Source: Myxococcales bacterium | GTDB taxonomy: Bacteria > Myxococcota > UBA727 > VGSZ01 | Direction of reading: 5' to 3' | DNA length: 48,802 bases | NCBI GenBank assembly: GCA_023248635.1 | Contig: JAHFED010000049.1 | Coordinates: forward strand, 1 to 48,802 | Shown here: one piece after another, positions 10,901-18,655 of the stretch | Position numbering within the stretch: the first letter of the stretch is position 1 | How the letters are laid out: each line of letters starts with the position of its first letter | Notes under the pieces: generated by a model | Told to the model about the DNA's origin: nothing | The model's input: the letters and a program-made list of their open reading frames with translations, nothing else | Database searches by the model: none | Made by a program: the position numbers and the translations under genes

Positions 10901-13083
10901 TCGCTGGGCGCTTTCAAGTGCTGCTCAACGGCGTCCCGCTGGCGGCGACGACGACGGCGACGCAGGGGATCATCGAGGTCGTGGTTCCCGCTCGCGCCCC
11001 CGGCACCTATGCGCTCACGCTGCAAAATGACGGCGGGGTCACCGCGAGCTTCCCGCTCCTCGTCACCGGCCCTGCCCGTGCGGTGCTGCTGTCGAGCACC
11101 ACCTTCCACGCGCAGGTGGCGGGCGATCTGATCGCAATCAATGGCGCGGCGCTCGACGTCGATCCCGTCGAATCGGTCTTGTTGCGCGTGGCCGGCGGGA
11201 CCCTCGCCACCCGCGTCGTCGACGTTGCCGATCAGGCGATCACCATCGAGATGCCGGCCGTGGCAACAGCGGCGACCTCGGTGCTCGAGATTCACTTCGT
11301 GGGCGACGCCCAACCCACGCTGCTCTCGCCTCCCATCACGGGTCGGCAGCCGCAGATCCACTTCGTCGACGTCGGCAGCCGCGCAGCCAGCGGAAACATC
11401 TCGGTGGTCTTCGTCGGCGACGCCCTCAACCCCGCTCGCCTCGAGACCGTGCTGCTCGCCCCCGTCGGCGGCGGGCCGCCCATTCCCTGCGGGGTCGATG
11501 CCAACGAGATCGGCGAGACCTCCGGCGCCTGCGTGACCCTCGTGCCCCCCCGCTCGGGCGTCGATTACGCCATGAACCTCGTCTACGACGGCACCTTCGC
11601 CGGGCAGGCGCAGGAGGTGACCATCTCTGAGACCTTCGTCATCGATGGCGGCGCCGACGGCGGCGTCGGCCTGCTCGACCCCTTGGTGCTGACGCCAATC
11701 AATGCGCTTCCGGATGTGCCCGACCTCAGCGGCTTTGCCTTGCTCTTCGGGCTCCCCGGCGCTGCTCTTGGTGACGCACCCGGGACCCTGCGCATCAGCG
11801 ATGATGGTGACAGCGCTTTGGTGCTCGGCGCGGCCGTCGTCGTCGCCGAAGGCGTCATCGGCGTCGTGTGCGGGCCGGCTCCGGCGGGGCCCCTGGGCTT
11901 CGGCCTCTACCAAGCGCAGCTCTTCGACCAAAACGACGTGCTCGTCGCCACCACGACCGGAGCCACGCTGGAGGTGGCCACGCCGCGCGTCGACACCGCC
12001 CCCCTCGAGGTCACTTGGCCGGCCCCCTTTGTCGTCGCCGGCATCCTCGCTCCTCTCGACGGACTCGCGGCGCTCCGCGTCGATGAGCCCGACTTCCGCG
12101 TCGATTTGACCACCACTCCCACCACCGACGGGGGCCTCAGCGCGACGAGCTCGAGGCCGTTGGGCGACGGCGACTGGCTGCTCTGCACGCCAGCACAGCT
12201 CGACGCCGACGCCTGCGACGACGACGCGCCCACCATCAGGGTGCAGGGTCTGGCGGCGCAGCTCGAGCCCAACGACGACGACGCCAACGCCAGCGCCATC
12301 CGGGTGGGCTCGTCGGCCACGGGCACCCTCTCGGCGAGCGATGTGATCGACAGCTGGTTCCTGTGGGGGCAACCCCGCGATCCCGTGCGGGTCGACGTCG
12401 AAGTGCTCGGCTGCACGGCGGGGCAACGGCCAACGGTGACCTTGCGACGGCGGGGCAACGCGGCGCCGGTTCGCGCGGCGACTGCGCCCCAGGGTCGTTG
12501 TGTGGTCGAAGTCGCGCTGCCCCTCGACGTCGTCGGCGATTGGGTGATCGACGTCCGGACCGCCACCGCGGCTCAGGCGGCGAGCTATGCCCTGCGCGTC
12601 GAAAACGCCCCCACTGACAACAACGGCGACGACGTCCCTGGCGGGGCGGCCGAGCTCCTCGGCGCCCCTGGGCCAGCCGGCGGCGGTACCCTCGGCGCTC
12701 CAGACCTGAGGGACCACTGGGTCTTCACGGTGCCCGAGGGCAGCGACGAATGGCTGGGTGTGCTCGAGGCCGAACCCTGCGACAGCGATCCCGTGTTGAC
12801 GCCCCTGTTCTGTCTCGACGCCGGCGATCCGAGCACCTGCGCGCCGCTGGGAGGACGGAGCGTGGTTGGCGTCGGCTGCGTCGCCGTTGCCGTCGACGTC
12901 GACGACCCTGGCCGCATCATCTGGCGCATCGATCTACCGTCGGGCAACGCGCCCCTGGGCTACACCTTCGCAACCATCTCTTCGACCTGTGGCGACGGTT
13001 TCATCGAAGGCGCCGAGGAGTGCGACGACCTCAACCGCGCCGACGCCGACGGGTGCTCGTCGGCTTGCCTCATCGAGGATTGA
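7915..13083 (+). CDS. Giant IPT/TIG-repeat lipoprotein with C-terminal PPC-like domains and DUF4215 repeat
   Basis: A 1,722-residue exported protein. The N-terminus is a signal peptide ending LAGASC, a fair lipobox with Cys at about residue 22, so outer-membrane lipidation is inferred. At least four IPT/TIG (immunoglobulin-like) repeats are visible between about residues 485 and 965, recognisable by 'P.V..V.P..GS.EGGD.VTI.G..F' starts. The region 965-1440 looks like further degenerate beta-sandwich units. Near residues 1445-1560 an 'LEPNDDDANAS..G' segment resembles a bacterial pre-peptidase C-terminal (PPC) domain, followed by a second similar unit. The last ~35 residues are a DUF4215 cysteine repeat (CGDGFIEGAEECDD). 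No catalytic motif was seen. The gene ends 3 bases before the next start, so the small downstream gene is probably co-transcribed. Confidence 0.85.
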   Translation: MLFSHRLFASVVVVGALAGASCGVVGPGLSDLPGGIAVARFPKAQRDLLRVTAAIDGGVLAEQDLILADDTHLSGDLALNNVAEDGTHAGHLRIYGRFEAGGGEVLLGQLDFDVDVKAKGQTRLNFSKSDDFDTCGADAPPCAARFDANRNGISNLKDLLPEDADGRSVDPAPEAPFARMAPDQLELAAATAVGAFERRLVVIENNGENSARIERIDVVGAPGLGVSLFSIDDVGPPPRRSLDGEVLGDGGLLQPTQDAFLAVTFAPTNSFFAIGAVHVSLVDVVTGVRQTANMRVLRDGDPQQDPNITAPDAFAAADLAGAAVPVRVLPVANLVSGAPIVSDNPESDDTGLALLGETLIAGPAADDSEGVARTLPADAAFLIEVPPGYRLAVSLDALASDVDIALLHLGAGDVVDGLACSACVSANAGASAEGTELLNSDPAGTPNQRLVLLLGRVDVGDEPTRVPFSLSALLSKTPEFLDDDPVAPSTGPLEGGIPVTLRGRGIIAGASVTVGGAAAQDVSVDVDSAGLALISLTLPPGSLDPGRNPATIVVQNPGAAEGGDGQAATLANAFVYQPPAPRLIGLAPPLVPIADGVVPNLTLIDGAAFSSRFGPPVVEVDGIAVAATFVDAAHIAFVPPAASAFTPALTASTDVFVRVKNSVDAAGTLGASSNGVPLSYRVREGQPPVVTSVTPDRGSTEGGDVVTIVGTDFRTGLLVFVGGLAAAVTQVDALTLDVVLPPHAGAGAVDVLVMNRDGQSGSSQLTYQVTPPSVTSLFPATIATASASTFVVLRGAGLRADADVHFVDEAGTRDLLAVSVAASAGNAFITAPQLDVLGAWHLVIDGVAGAAGADPCGARAGRNGANGRFCVEAGGAPPVIQALDPASGAAGGGTEVTLFVSGRSDARVVVGNIVLDSDDVVVTLGAPDQLRFTMPPAETAAGGTIEVRVTNDDGQSTSASFVYVADSVLTPRIDDVDPARVSGVRSQTLRLQVAGLAGRFQVLLNGVPLAATTTATQGIIEVVVPARAPGTYALTLQNDGGVTASFPLLVTGPARAVLLSSTTFHAQVAGDLIAINGAALDVDPVESVLLRVAGGTLATRVVDVADQAITIEMPAVATAATSVLEIHFVGDAQPTLLSPPITGRQPQIHFVDVGSRAASGNISVVFVGDALNPARLETVLLAPVGGGPPIPCGVDANEIGETSGACVTLVPPRSGVDYAMNLVYDGTFAGQAQEVTISETFVIDGGADGGVGLLDPLVLTPINALPDVPDLSGFALLFGLPGAALGDAPGTLRISDDGDSALVLGAAVVVAEGVIGVVCGPAPAGPLGFGLYQAQLFDQNDVLVATTTGATLEVATPRVDTAPLEVTWPAPFVVAGILAPLDGLAALRVDEPDFRVDLTTTPTTDGGLSATSSRPLGDGDWLLCTPAQLDADACDDDAPTIRVQGLAAQLEPNDDDANASAIRVGSSATGTLSASDVIDSWFLWGQPRDPVRVDVEVLGCTAGQRPTVTLRRRGNAAPVRAATAPQGRCVVEVALPLDVVGDWVIDVRTATAAQAASYALRVENAPTDNNGDDVPGGAAELLGAPGPAGGGTLGAPDLRDHWVFTVPEGSDEWLGVLEAEPCDSDPVLTPLFCLDAGDPSTCAPLGGRSVVGVGCVAVAVDVDDPGRIIWRIDLPSGNAPLGYTFATISSTCGDGFIEGAEECDDLNRADADGCSSACLIED

Positions 13084-13086
13084 GCG

Positions 13087-13386
13087 ATGGCCGAGATCAC
13101 CATCAAGTTCCGCCACAACGAGGCCACCGGCAAGCGCGAGCTGGTGATTCATCTCGAGAGCGACAGCGACGTGCTTTCGCACGAGCACGAAGCCGATCAC
13201 CGCCGCCTGGTCGAGAGCCTGATCGGGCAGCCCGTTGACGACGACACCACCGTCATCGTGGAGCGTGTGCCGGCGGGGTCGACGAGCGCTGTGCCAGCTG
13301 CGGCAACCCCGCCCCAGACCGAGTCCCCGGCCCACCCAGAAGCCGAGAAGGCTCGGCACTTCTCCGGACCGGCCCTTCAACGATGA
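13087..13386 (+). CDS. Small acidic protein of unknown function (99 aa)
   Basis: The ATG lies 3 bases after the stop of the IPT/TIG gene, and GAGG near 13074 can serve as ribosome binding site, so translation is likely coupled. The N-terminal ~60 residues predict a compact fold: a beta-hairpin (MAEITIKFRHN...KRELVIHLES), then a helix rich in His and acidic residues (HEHEADHRRLVESLIG), then another strand (TTVIVERVP). The last 40 residues are a Pro/Ala/Glu-rich tail likely to be disordered. There is no signal peptide, so it is cytoplasmic. It recalls very small accessory proteins encoded beside multi-gene AAA+/ternary conflict systems, but this is an impression only and no family is claimed. 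Its place directly before the ~1,110-residue gene suggests joint function. Confidence 0.75.
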   Translation: MAEITIKFRHNEATGKRELVIHLESDSDVLSHEHEADHRRLVESLIGQPVDDDTTVIVERVPAGSTSAVPAAATPPQTESPAHPEAEKARHFSGPALQR

Positions 13387-13414
13387 GAACCGTCCCAGCG
13401 ACCGAAGACGCCTG

Positions 13415-16400
13415 ATGCCTTGGGGATTGCGGCTCTCGGGACAGCAGAGTGATCGCGCGGGTCTGATCGCGGTGCTCGAACGCGCGCCCAAAGCGGGTGT
13501 GGCCGAGTGGTTGACGCTCGAGAGCGGTGCGCACTCTTTCGTCGTCACCGATGCCCTGCTTCGCGACGACGCCCTCGCTCTTCATGCCTTGGGACACGAT
13601 GTCGTGCAGGTGGTGCCCGACGTCGGCGGCCGCCTCGAAATTCTCTCCTTGAAGCGGGGCACCGCGGTGCCTTTGTCGCACCTCAAGAGCCGCAAGTCGC
13701 AGGGCTTGCTGCTCGCGCTGCGCCCCCAACCGCTCCTCGCCCACGTGCCCCCAGCCGAAGCTGTCTTCGTCGTCGACGAGGCCGGCGAAAGCGCCCGACT
13801 GTTGGAGCGACTGCTCTTGTTGGAGCGCTCCGACGCTCGGGTGTGTTCCATCGACTCGACCCAAAGCACGCTCGTGGTCCGCGTGCCGCGGCCGCCACTG
13901 TGGCTCTTGATGTGGTGCGGCGATGAGCCCCAGCGCGGGGTGCGGGCGTATGTGCGGGGTCACGACGACGCGCCCTCGCTGTTCACCGCCGTAGGCCTGC
14001 GGCACCCGCTGGCGTCGCTGCTCGCCGAAGCCCTGCACAAACGCGGCGAAGTGGGACTGCTGAACGCCGAGGGCGACCTGCAATGCACCAAAGCACCCTG
14101 GCCCGAGCAGAGCCTGCACGAGGCACTCAGGCCCGAGCTGCCGCCGTCGACGTCGTTGCGGGTGCTCACGCCCGTCCCCCTGCAGGCGCGTTTCTCGGTG
14201 CGCCTGCGCCTGGCGGCGGCCCTCGCCGACGACGTCAGCGAACCCGAGCTCTTCTTGCTGAACGACAGCGATGATCTCTTCTTGCTCGAGTCCTTCCTCG
14301 AAAGCGCCACCGCCGACGAGCTCTCCCGCCTGCTCTTGAGCCGGGTTGGCGACACCACAGGGCGCGCGCGCTTCGTGTTGCGCGAGACGGTGCGGGCCGG
14401 CGTGCCGCGCCTGGGAGCGCGTCTGTCGTCCTTGCTGCGTCGCCCTGGCTTTGCGCGCGTCCCGGGCGAAGCCGGACTCTATCTGCCGCCTGGACGACGA
14501 TTGGTGCCCCAGCTTCGGCGCGACGATCTGCGCGCCTTGCTCGCCTTGCAAGACGCCGGCGCTGTCGTCGTCGACGAAGACAGCGACGGCCTGCAGGTGG
14601 TGCGCCTGTCCCATCTCGATGACGAGCCCCTGCACAAGCTCGTGACCTGGATCGCCACCACCCGTCGCGTCGAGCTCGATCGCCTCCTCGAGGAAGCGGT
14701 GTTGAGCTTCCCCGGGCTGTCGCTGCAGCGGCCCAAGGACCCCAAAGAGCCTGTCCCAGCCCGTTCCCGCGCCGATGTCGTCGACGTTAGGCCGCGGCCT
14801 CAGGTCAGCGTGCGCCCCGCCCTCGTCCCCGCCGCGCCGACGGAGAGCCTGGATGTGCGTGCGTTGCGCGATCGTGAGAGCGCCCTTGAAGATCTCGTGT
14901 TGTCCGACGCCGACGACGCTGCGGCCTGGGCCGAACTTGGAGGCGTCAAGGCGGCCCTGGGCGACAACGACGACGCCACCGCCGCCCTGGTTGCCGCCTT
15001 GTTTCTGCAACCCGATCCTTCCTGGGTCGCGCTCTTGGTGCGCGCCAACGATCGCCCGGGCGGATCGGGCCCCGATGAACGCGGCGAGGCGACGACGCGC
15101 AGGCGGCAGGACCACCAAGATCTGATCGACCTCTGCACCACCGCACGCCCGAGCAACGCCATGGCCCAGCGCCTGTGTGCCTTGGTGCTGCAGACGCTGC
15201 TCGGGGGCCAGAACGTCGACGAAGGAGTGCTGCAGCAGGCGGAACGCATCCTGTTGGCACCCGAGACGCCGCTGCCCCGCCGGCTGCAATGGGCCGTCGT
15301 GCGTGCGCTGCACCACCGAACCCGCGACGCCATCGGGCTCACGCGCGCCAAAGAAGCCGTGCTCGGAGCGTTGAACGTTCGGGGACTCACCGAGGTCCTC
15401 GATCTGCCGCGCTTCGTGCGCGTGCGCCTGGCCCTCAACGACGACGGCGCACCCAGACGCAGCACTTCCCCTGGCCCCCGGCGTGCGCAGGCCGCCGAAG
15501 AATTGGTCGTCGTCGAACGGCTCTTGCCACGGGTGATCGACGATCCCCTCGACGTCAGCGACGGCCGTGGCGCCCTGTTGAAGGCCATCTTCTTGGTGGG
15601 CTTTGCGCGACTCGGAGCGCAGGTGGCCGACCTCAGCCGGGCCATCGACGACGAGCTGCCGGTGCACGACGGACCCGTACGCATTCTCTTGCGCCTTTAC
15701 CAATCGCGCGCGGCCTTCGCCCTCACCAGCGACGGTTCGCCGGCCTCGCAGGCGGCCTGGGCGAACGAGGTCCAGCACGCCCTCGGCGCCGCCGATCGAG
15801 CGGAGGATCGCCGCGTCGCCGAGTGGCTGATCAAGCGCTCGCTGTGGCTGCGTCCCGACGTCGTCGCCGAGCCTGTGCTCACCCTGCGCCCCAGCCTGGA
15901 GAAGGTGCTCTCCCGTGCGTCAGAGACTGGCATCGTGGTGGCCATCGAGGCCCTCACCGGCCACGCCGGCAGCTACGACTACGAGATCGCCGGGGGACTG
16001 GAGCGGCTGCTCGAGCTGGCCCTGCAGGGCGGGCGCGACGACGTCATCGAAGCCGCGGCCGAGGCCGCTCACGCCGCCGCGCCTTCGTTGCGCATCCTGG
16101 CCCACCGGGCGCGCTTGCTCGGTGCCGTGGTCCGGGCGGGGGCCACGGTGGGTGCCACCGACGTCGTCGAGCGCGCCCTCGACGACGTGGCCATCATCGC
16201 CGCCGACAAGAACGTGCCTTCGACGCGGGACCTGCTCCTCGCGGTGCGGCCCGCCCTCTTCGCCCTGCGTCGCCTGGGTGCGCTCGACGCCGCCCGCCGT
16301 TTCTTGGAGGCCTTTCAGGCACTGACGACCCAACCGGGTCGCGAGACCGGTCCTCTGGCGGCGGCCCTCGCCGAGGGGTTCCTGCAGATCGGCGATCAAG

Positions 16401-16747
16401 AACGCGCCGATGCCCTGCTCGCTCAAGCCCTCGAACGGGTCAGGCCCTCGACGGCGCACATCGATCGCTACGAGGCGGGCGCCGCCGTCGTCGCTGCGCT
16501 CCAACACTGGCCCCATGCGGCGCGCACGACGCGTTGCGAGGAGCTCTTTGGGCAGCTCGCGGTCTTTGCCGACATGTTCACGACGCGCGCCTGGTTCCCG
16601 ACCCACCAACTGCTGATGGCCGAGCGCTTGATCGAATGTCTCGTCGACAAAGTCACAGCCCGCGGCGATCGGGTGCAGGGCTTTCTCGATCAAGAAGAGG
16701 CCAGGGTTCGTCGCCGCATTCTCGCCGACTGGCGATCGGCGCTGTGA
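13415..16747 (+). CDS. Large two-part protein of unknown function, alpha/beta N-half and helical-repeat C-half (1,110 aa)
   Basis: The ATG at 13415 (MPWGLRLSG) is preferred to an in-frame upstream start at 13235, because the extra residues would lie inside the preceding gene and are Arg/Pro-rich shadow sequence. Residues 1-440 look globular alpha/beta, with segments such as LLWxxPRPPLWLLMWCGDE-like strands and an SLFTAVGLRHPLASLL motif near residue 190. Residues 440-475 are a Pro/Arg linker. Residues 475-1110 are almost all helical with TPR-like units (AAAWAELGGVKAALGDNDDA). There is no signal peptide or membrane span, so it is cytoplasmic. No NTPase motif was found. The layout (small protein, large protein with TPR-like half, SPFH protein) is reminiscent of components of AAA+-centred ternary systems, but no AAA+ gene is present here. 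Function unknown. Confidence 0.75.
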   Translation: MPWGLRLSGQQSDRAGLIAVLERAPKAGVAEWLTLESGAHSFVVTDALLRDDALALHALGHDVVQVVPDVGGRLEILSLKRGTAVPLSHLKSRKSQGLLLALRPQPLLAHVPPAEAVFVVDEAGESARLLERLLLLERSDARVCSIDSTQSTLVVRVPRPPLWLLMWCGDEPQRGVRAYVRGHDDAPSLFTAVGLRHPLASLLAEALHKRGEVGLLNAEGDLQCTKAPWPEQSLHEALRPELPPSTSLRVLTPVPLQARFSVRLRLAAALADDVSEPELFLLNDSDDLFLLESFLESATADELSRLLLSRVGDTTGRARFVLRETVRAGVPRLGARLSSLLRRPGFARVPGEAGLYLPPGRRLVPQLRRDDLRALLALQDAGAVVVDEDSDGLQVVRLSHLDDEPLHKLVTWIATTRRVELDRLLEEAVLSFPGLSLQRPKDPKEPVPARSRADVVDVRPRPQVSVRPALVPAAPTESLDVRALRDRESALEDLVLSDADDAAAWAELGGVKAALGDNDDATAALVAALFLQPDPSWVALLVRANDRPGGSGPDERGEATTRRRQDHQDLIDLCTTARPSNAMAQRLCALVLQTLLGGQNVDEGVLQQAERILLAPETPLPRRLQWAVVRALHHRTRDAIGLTRAKEAVLGALNVRGLTEVLDLPRFVRVRLALNDDGAPRRSTSPGPRRAQAAEELVVVERLLPRVIDDPLDVSDGRGALLKAIFLVGFARLGAQVADLSRAIDDELPVHDGPVRILLRLYQSRAAFALTSDGSPASQAAWANEVQHALGAADRAEDRRVAEWLIKRSLWLRPDVVAEPVLTLRPSLEKVLSRASETGIVVAIEALTGHAGSYDYEIAGGLERLLELALQGGRDDVIEAAAEAAHAAAPSLRILAHRARLLGAVVRAGATVGATDVVERALDDVAIIAADKNVPSTRDLLLAVRPALFALRRLGALDAARRFLEAFQALTTQPGRETGPLAAALAEGFLQIGDQERADALLAQALERVRPSTAHIDRYEAGAAVVAALQHWPHAARTTRCEELFGQLAVFADMFTTRAWFPTHQLLMAERLIECLVDKVTARGDRVQGFLDQEEARVRRRILADWRSAL

Positions 16748-16789
16748 TCACTGCAGTTGCGATCTCTTCCTCATCGCGCCCACGGTCCC

Positions 16790-16815
16790 TGCGGGACGAC
16801 TGCGGTCGTCCCGCA
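16790..16815 (+). promoter_or_regulatory. Perfect 11-bp stem-loop just upstream of the SPFH gene
   Basis: TGCGGGACGAC at 16790-16800 pairs exactly with GTCGTCCCGCA at 16805-16815 across a TGCG loop. It lies in the 84-base gap after the large gene and ends 16 bases before the SPFH ATG at 16832, overlapping the region where a ribosome must bind (GGGAG at about 16820-16824). It has no following T-run, so it is not a standard terminator. It could be an mRNA-processing or translation-control element, or an operator. Confidence 0.55.
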
Positions 16816-16831
16816 GCAAGGGAGCGCACAC

Positions 16832-18616
16832 ATGTCGACGGTCTTTCTGGTCTTTGTCGTTGTCCTGGGTGGGATCGTGGTGCTCGCCGCCCTGGGCCTG
16901 GTGGTGATCGGCGAAAACGAGAGTGGTCTGGTCATCAAGAGGCTGGGTCGCAACCTGCCGCAGGGGCGGCTGATCGCCGTCGACGGCGAGGCAGGCTTTC
17001 AGGCTGCCTTGCTGCCCCCGGGCTGGCACTTTCCGGTGTGGAGGTTCCTCGCCAAGGTCGAGACCATCCCGCTCATCACCGTCCCCGCTGGTGAGATCGG
17101 CTTGGTGATTGCCAACGACGGCGCCGCCATCCCCTCCTCCCGCATGCTCGGCCACGAGGTGAAATGCGACCGCTTTCAGGACGCCGAGGCCTTCTTGCGC
17201 TCCGGCGGGCAGCGCGGGCGACAGCTGGCTTTCATCACGGCGGGTACCTACCGCATCAACCCCTCGCTCTTCACCGTGGTCACCGCGGGTTCGGCGGCGT
17301 CGCATGGGCTCGAGGCAAGGCAGCTGCGGGTGACCTCGGTGCCGCCCGACAGCATCGGCATTGTCACCACTCTCGACGGCGCCCCCATTCCGGCCGGCGA
17401 CCTCGCTGGACCGATCATCCACGGACACGACTCCTTTCAACGCGGTGCGGAGTTCATCGCTGCGGGCGGACGACGCGGCCTACAAGAGGAGGTGCTCTTG
17501 TCGGGCACGTGGAACCTGAACCCTTGGTTTGCCAGCGTCGAGCTGCACCCCATGACCGAGATCCCCATCGGCACCGTCGGCGTCGTCGTCAGCTACGTGG
17601 GCAAAGAGCACCTCGATCTCAGCGGCGACGATTTCACCCACGGTGACCTCGTCGAGCGCGGTCGCAAAGGGGTCTGGCAAGAGCCGCTCCTGCCCGGCAA
17701 ACACCCAATCAACACGGCGGTCATGAAGGTCGAGCGGGTGCCGACCACCAACATCGTCCTGAACTGGGCGACCCGCACCGAGGCCCACAAATACGACGAG
17801 AAGCTCGCCCCGATCATGGTGCGCTCCAAGGACGGCTTCGGCTTCAACCTGGATGTCAGCCAGATCATCCACGTCGGCATGAAGAACGCCCCGCGGGTCA
17901 TCTCGCGGGTGGGCTCGATGCAGAACCTCGTCGATCATGTCCTGCAGCCGACGGTCGCCAACTACTTCCGCAACTCCGCCCAGGAGGTGACGGTGCTCGA
18001 GTTCTTGTCCAACCGCAGCGAGCGGCAAGCGCAGGCCTACGACGCCATTCGCCTGGCCACTGACGCCTACGACGTCGAGTGCATCGACACGCTGATCGGC
18101 GATATTCAACCGCCCGCCGAGTTGATGAAGACCCAGACCGACAAGAAGATCGCCGAGGAGCTGCGCCGCACCTATGACGCCCAGCGCGAAGCCCAGGTGG
18201 TGCGCCAACATCTCGAGCGCGAGCTGGCCATCGCCAACATGCAGGCCGAGGTCGTTCGCAGCGAGCAGATGGTGAGCATCGCCGAGAAGAACGCACTGGC
18301 GGTGGCGGCGACGGCGCGGGGTGAGGGCGAGCGCGTGAAGATCGCAGCGGAGGCCGAGGCGACGTCGACGACGCTGCGAGCGCAGGCCGACGCGACGGCG
18401 ACCCGGCTCGCCGGCGATGCCCAGGCCGAGGCCTACCTCAAGGGCGTCACCAGCGTCGGCGTCGATGCCTACACCGCGATGGAGCTGGCGAGCACCTTTG
18501 CGGCCGCCAAGACCAAGCTGGTGCCCGACGTCGTCGTCGGCGCGGGCGGCGGCCTCGCTGACGGCCTGCTTGCGCGCTTGGTGCTCGACGGCGGGTCCAA
18601 GGTCGCTCGCAGCTGA
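16832..18616 (+). CDS. Membrane-anchored SPFH/band 7 (flotillin-like) protein with four N-terminal vault-like repeats
   Basis: The ATG at 16832 gives 594 residues starting with a transmembrane helix (VFLVFVVVLGGIVVLAALGL, about 4-24); the longer in-frame start at 16757 would place a charged tail before it. Residues about 28-305 hold four repeats beginning 'GLV/GIV/GVV...' and ending in a 'PGxxxxNP' or 'PGxHPIN' type turn, similar to the shoulder repeats seen before SPFH domains in vault-like proteins. An SPFH/band 7 domain follows (about 305-460), then an Ala/Glu/Arg-rich coiled coil (about 455-545) and a glycine-rich end. SPFH proteins form membrane-bound oligomeric cages or microdomains and often bind membrane proteases. 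It lies downstream of the large unknown gene on the same strand and is inferred to be the membrane part of the same system. Confidence 0.88.
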   Translation: MSTVFLVFVVVLGGIVVLAALGLVVIGENESGLVIKRLGRNLPQGRLIAVDGEAGFQAALLPPGWHFPVWRFLAKVETIPLITVPAGEIGLVIANDGAAIPSSRMLGHEVKCDRFQDAEAFLRSGGQRGRQLAFITAGTYRINPSLFTVVTAGSAASHGLEARQLRVTSVPPDSIGIVTTLDGAPIPAGDLAGPIIHGHDSFQRGAEFIAAGGRRGLQEEVLLSGTWNLNPWFASVELHPMTEIPIGTVGVVVSYVGKEHLDLSGDDFTHGDLVERGRKGVWQEPLLPGKHPINTAVMKVERVPTTNIVLNWATRTEAHKYDEKLAPIMVRSKDGFGFNLDVSQIIHVGMKNAPRVISRVGSMQNLVDHVLQPTVANYFRNSAQEVTVLEFLSNRSERQAQAYDAIRLATDAYDVECIDTLIGDIQPPAELMKTQTDKKIAEELRRTYDAQREAQVVRQHLERELAIANMQAEVVRSEQMVSIAEKNALAVAATARGEGERVKIAAEAEATSTTLRAQADATATRLAGDAQAEAYLKGVTSVGVDAYTAMELASTFAAAKTKLVPDVVVGAGGGLADGLLARLVLDGGSKVARS

Positions 18617-18625
18617 GGGCTGCCT

Positions 18626-18646
18626 CCTTCCGTTGGCACCGGAAGG
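18626..18646. terminator. Stem-loop in the convergent gap (possible bidirectional terminator)
   Basis: CCTTCCG (18626-18632) pairs with CGGAAGG (18640-18646) over a 7-base loop in the 39-base gap between two convergent stop codons. Position fits a terminator for both strands, but neither side has a T-run. Confidence 0.4.
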
Positions 18647-18655
18647 TTGCTGAGC

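Noticed and set aside
10813-12717. Minus-strand frame inside the IPT/TIG gene
   Set aside because: Shadow of a well-supported plus-strand coding region; Arg/His/Gly-rich composition and no start signal.
13253-15778. Minus-strand frame of 841 codons
   Set aside because: Antisense shadow of the 1,110-residue gene; no motif.
15175-17094. Plus-strand frame in another reading frame of the large gene and SPFH start
   Set aside because: Arg/Pro-rich shadow, crosses two real genes.
18634-18651. TGGCAC...TTGC string resembling a sigma-54 promoter
   Set aside because: Spacer is two bases too long and the position is between convergent stops.
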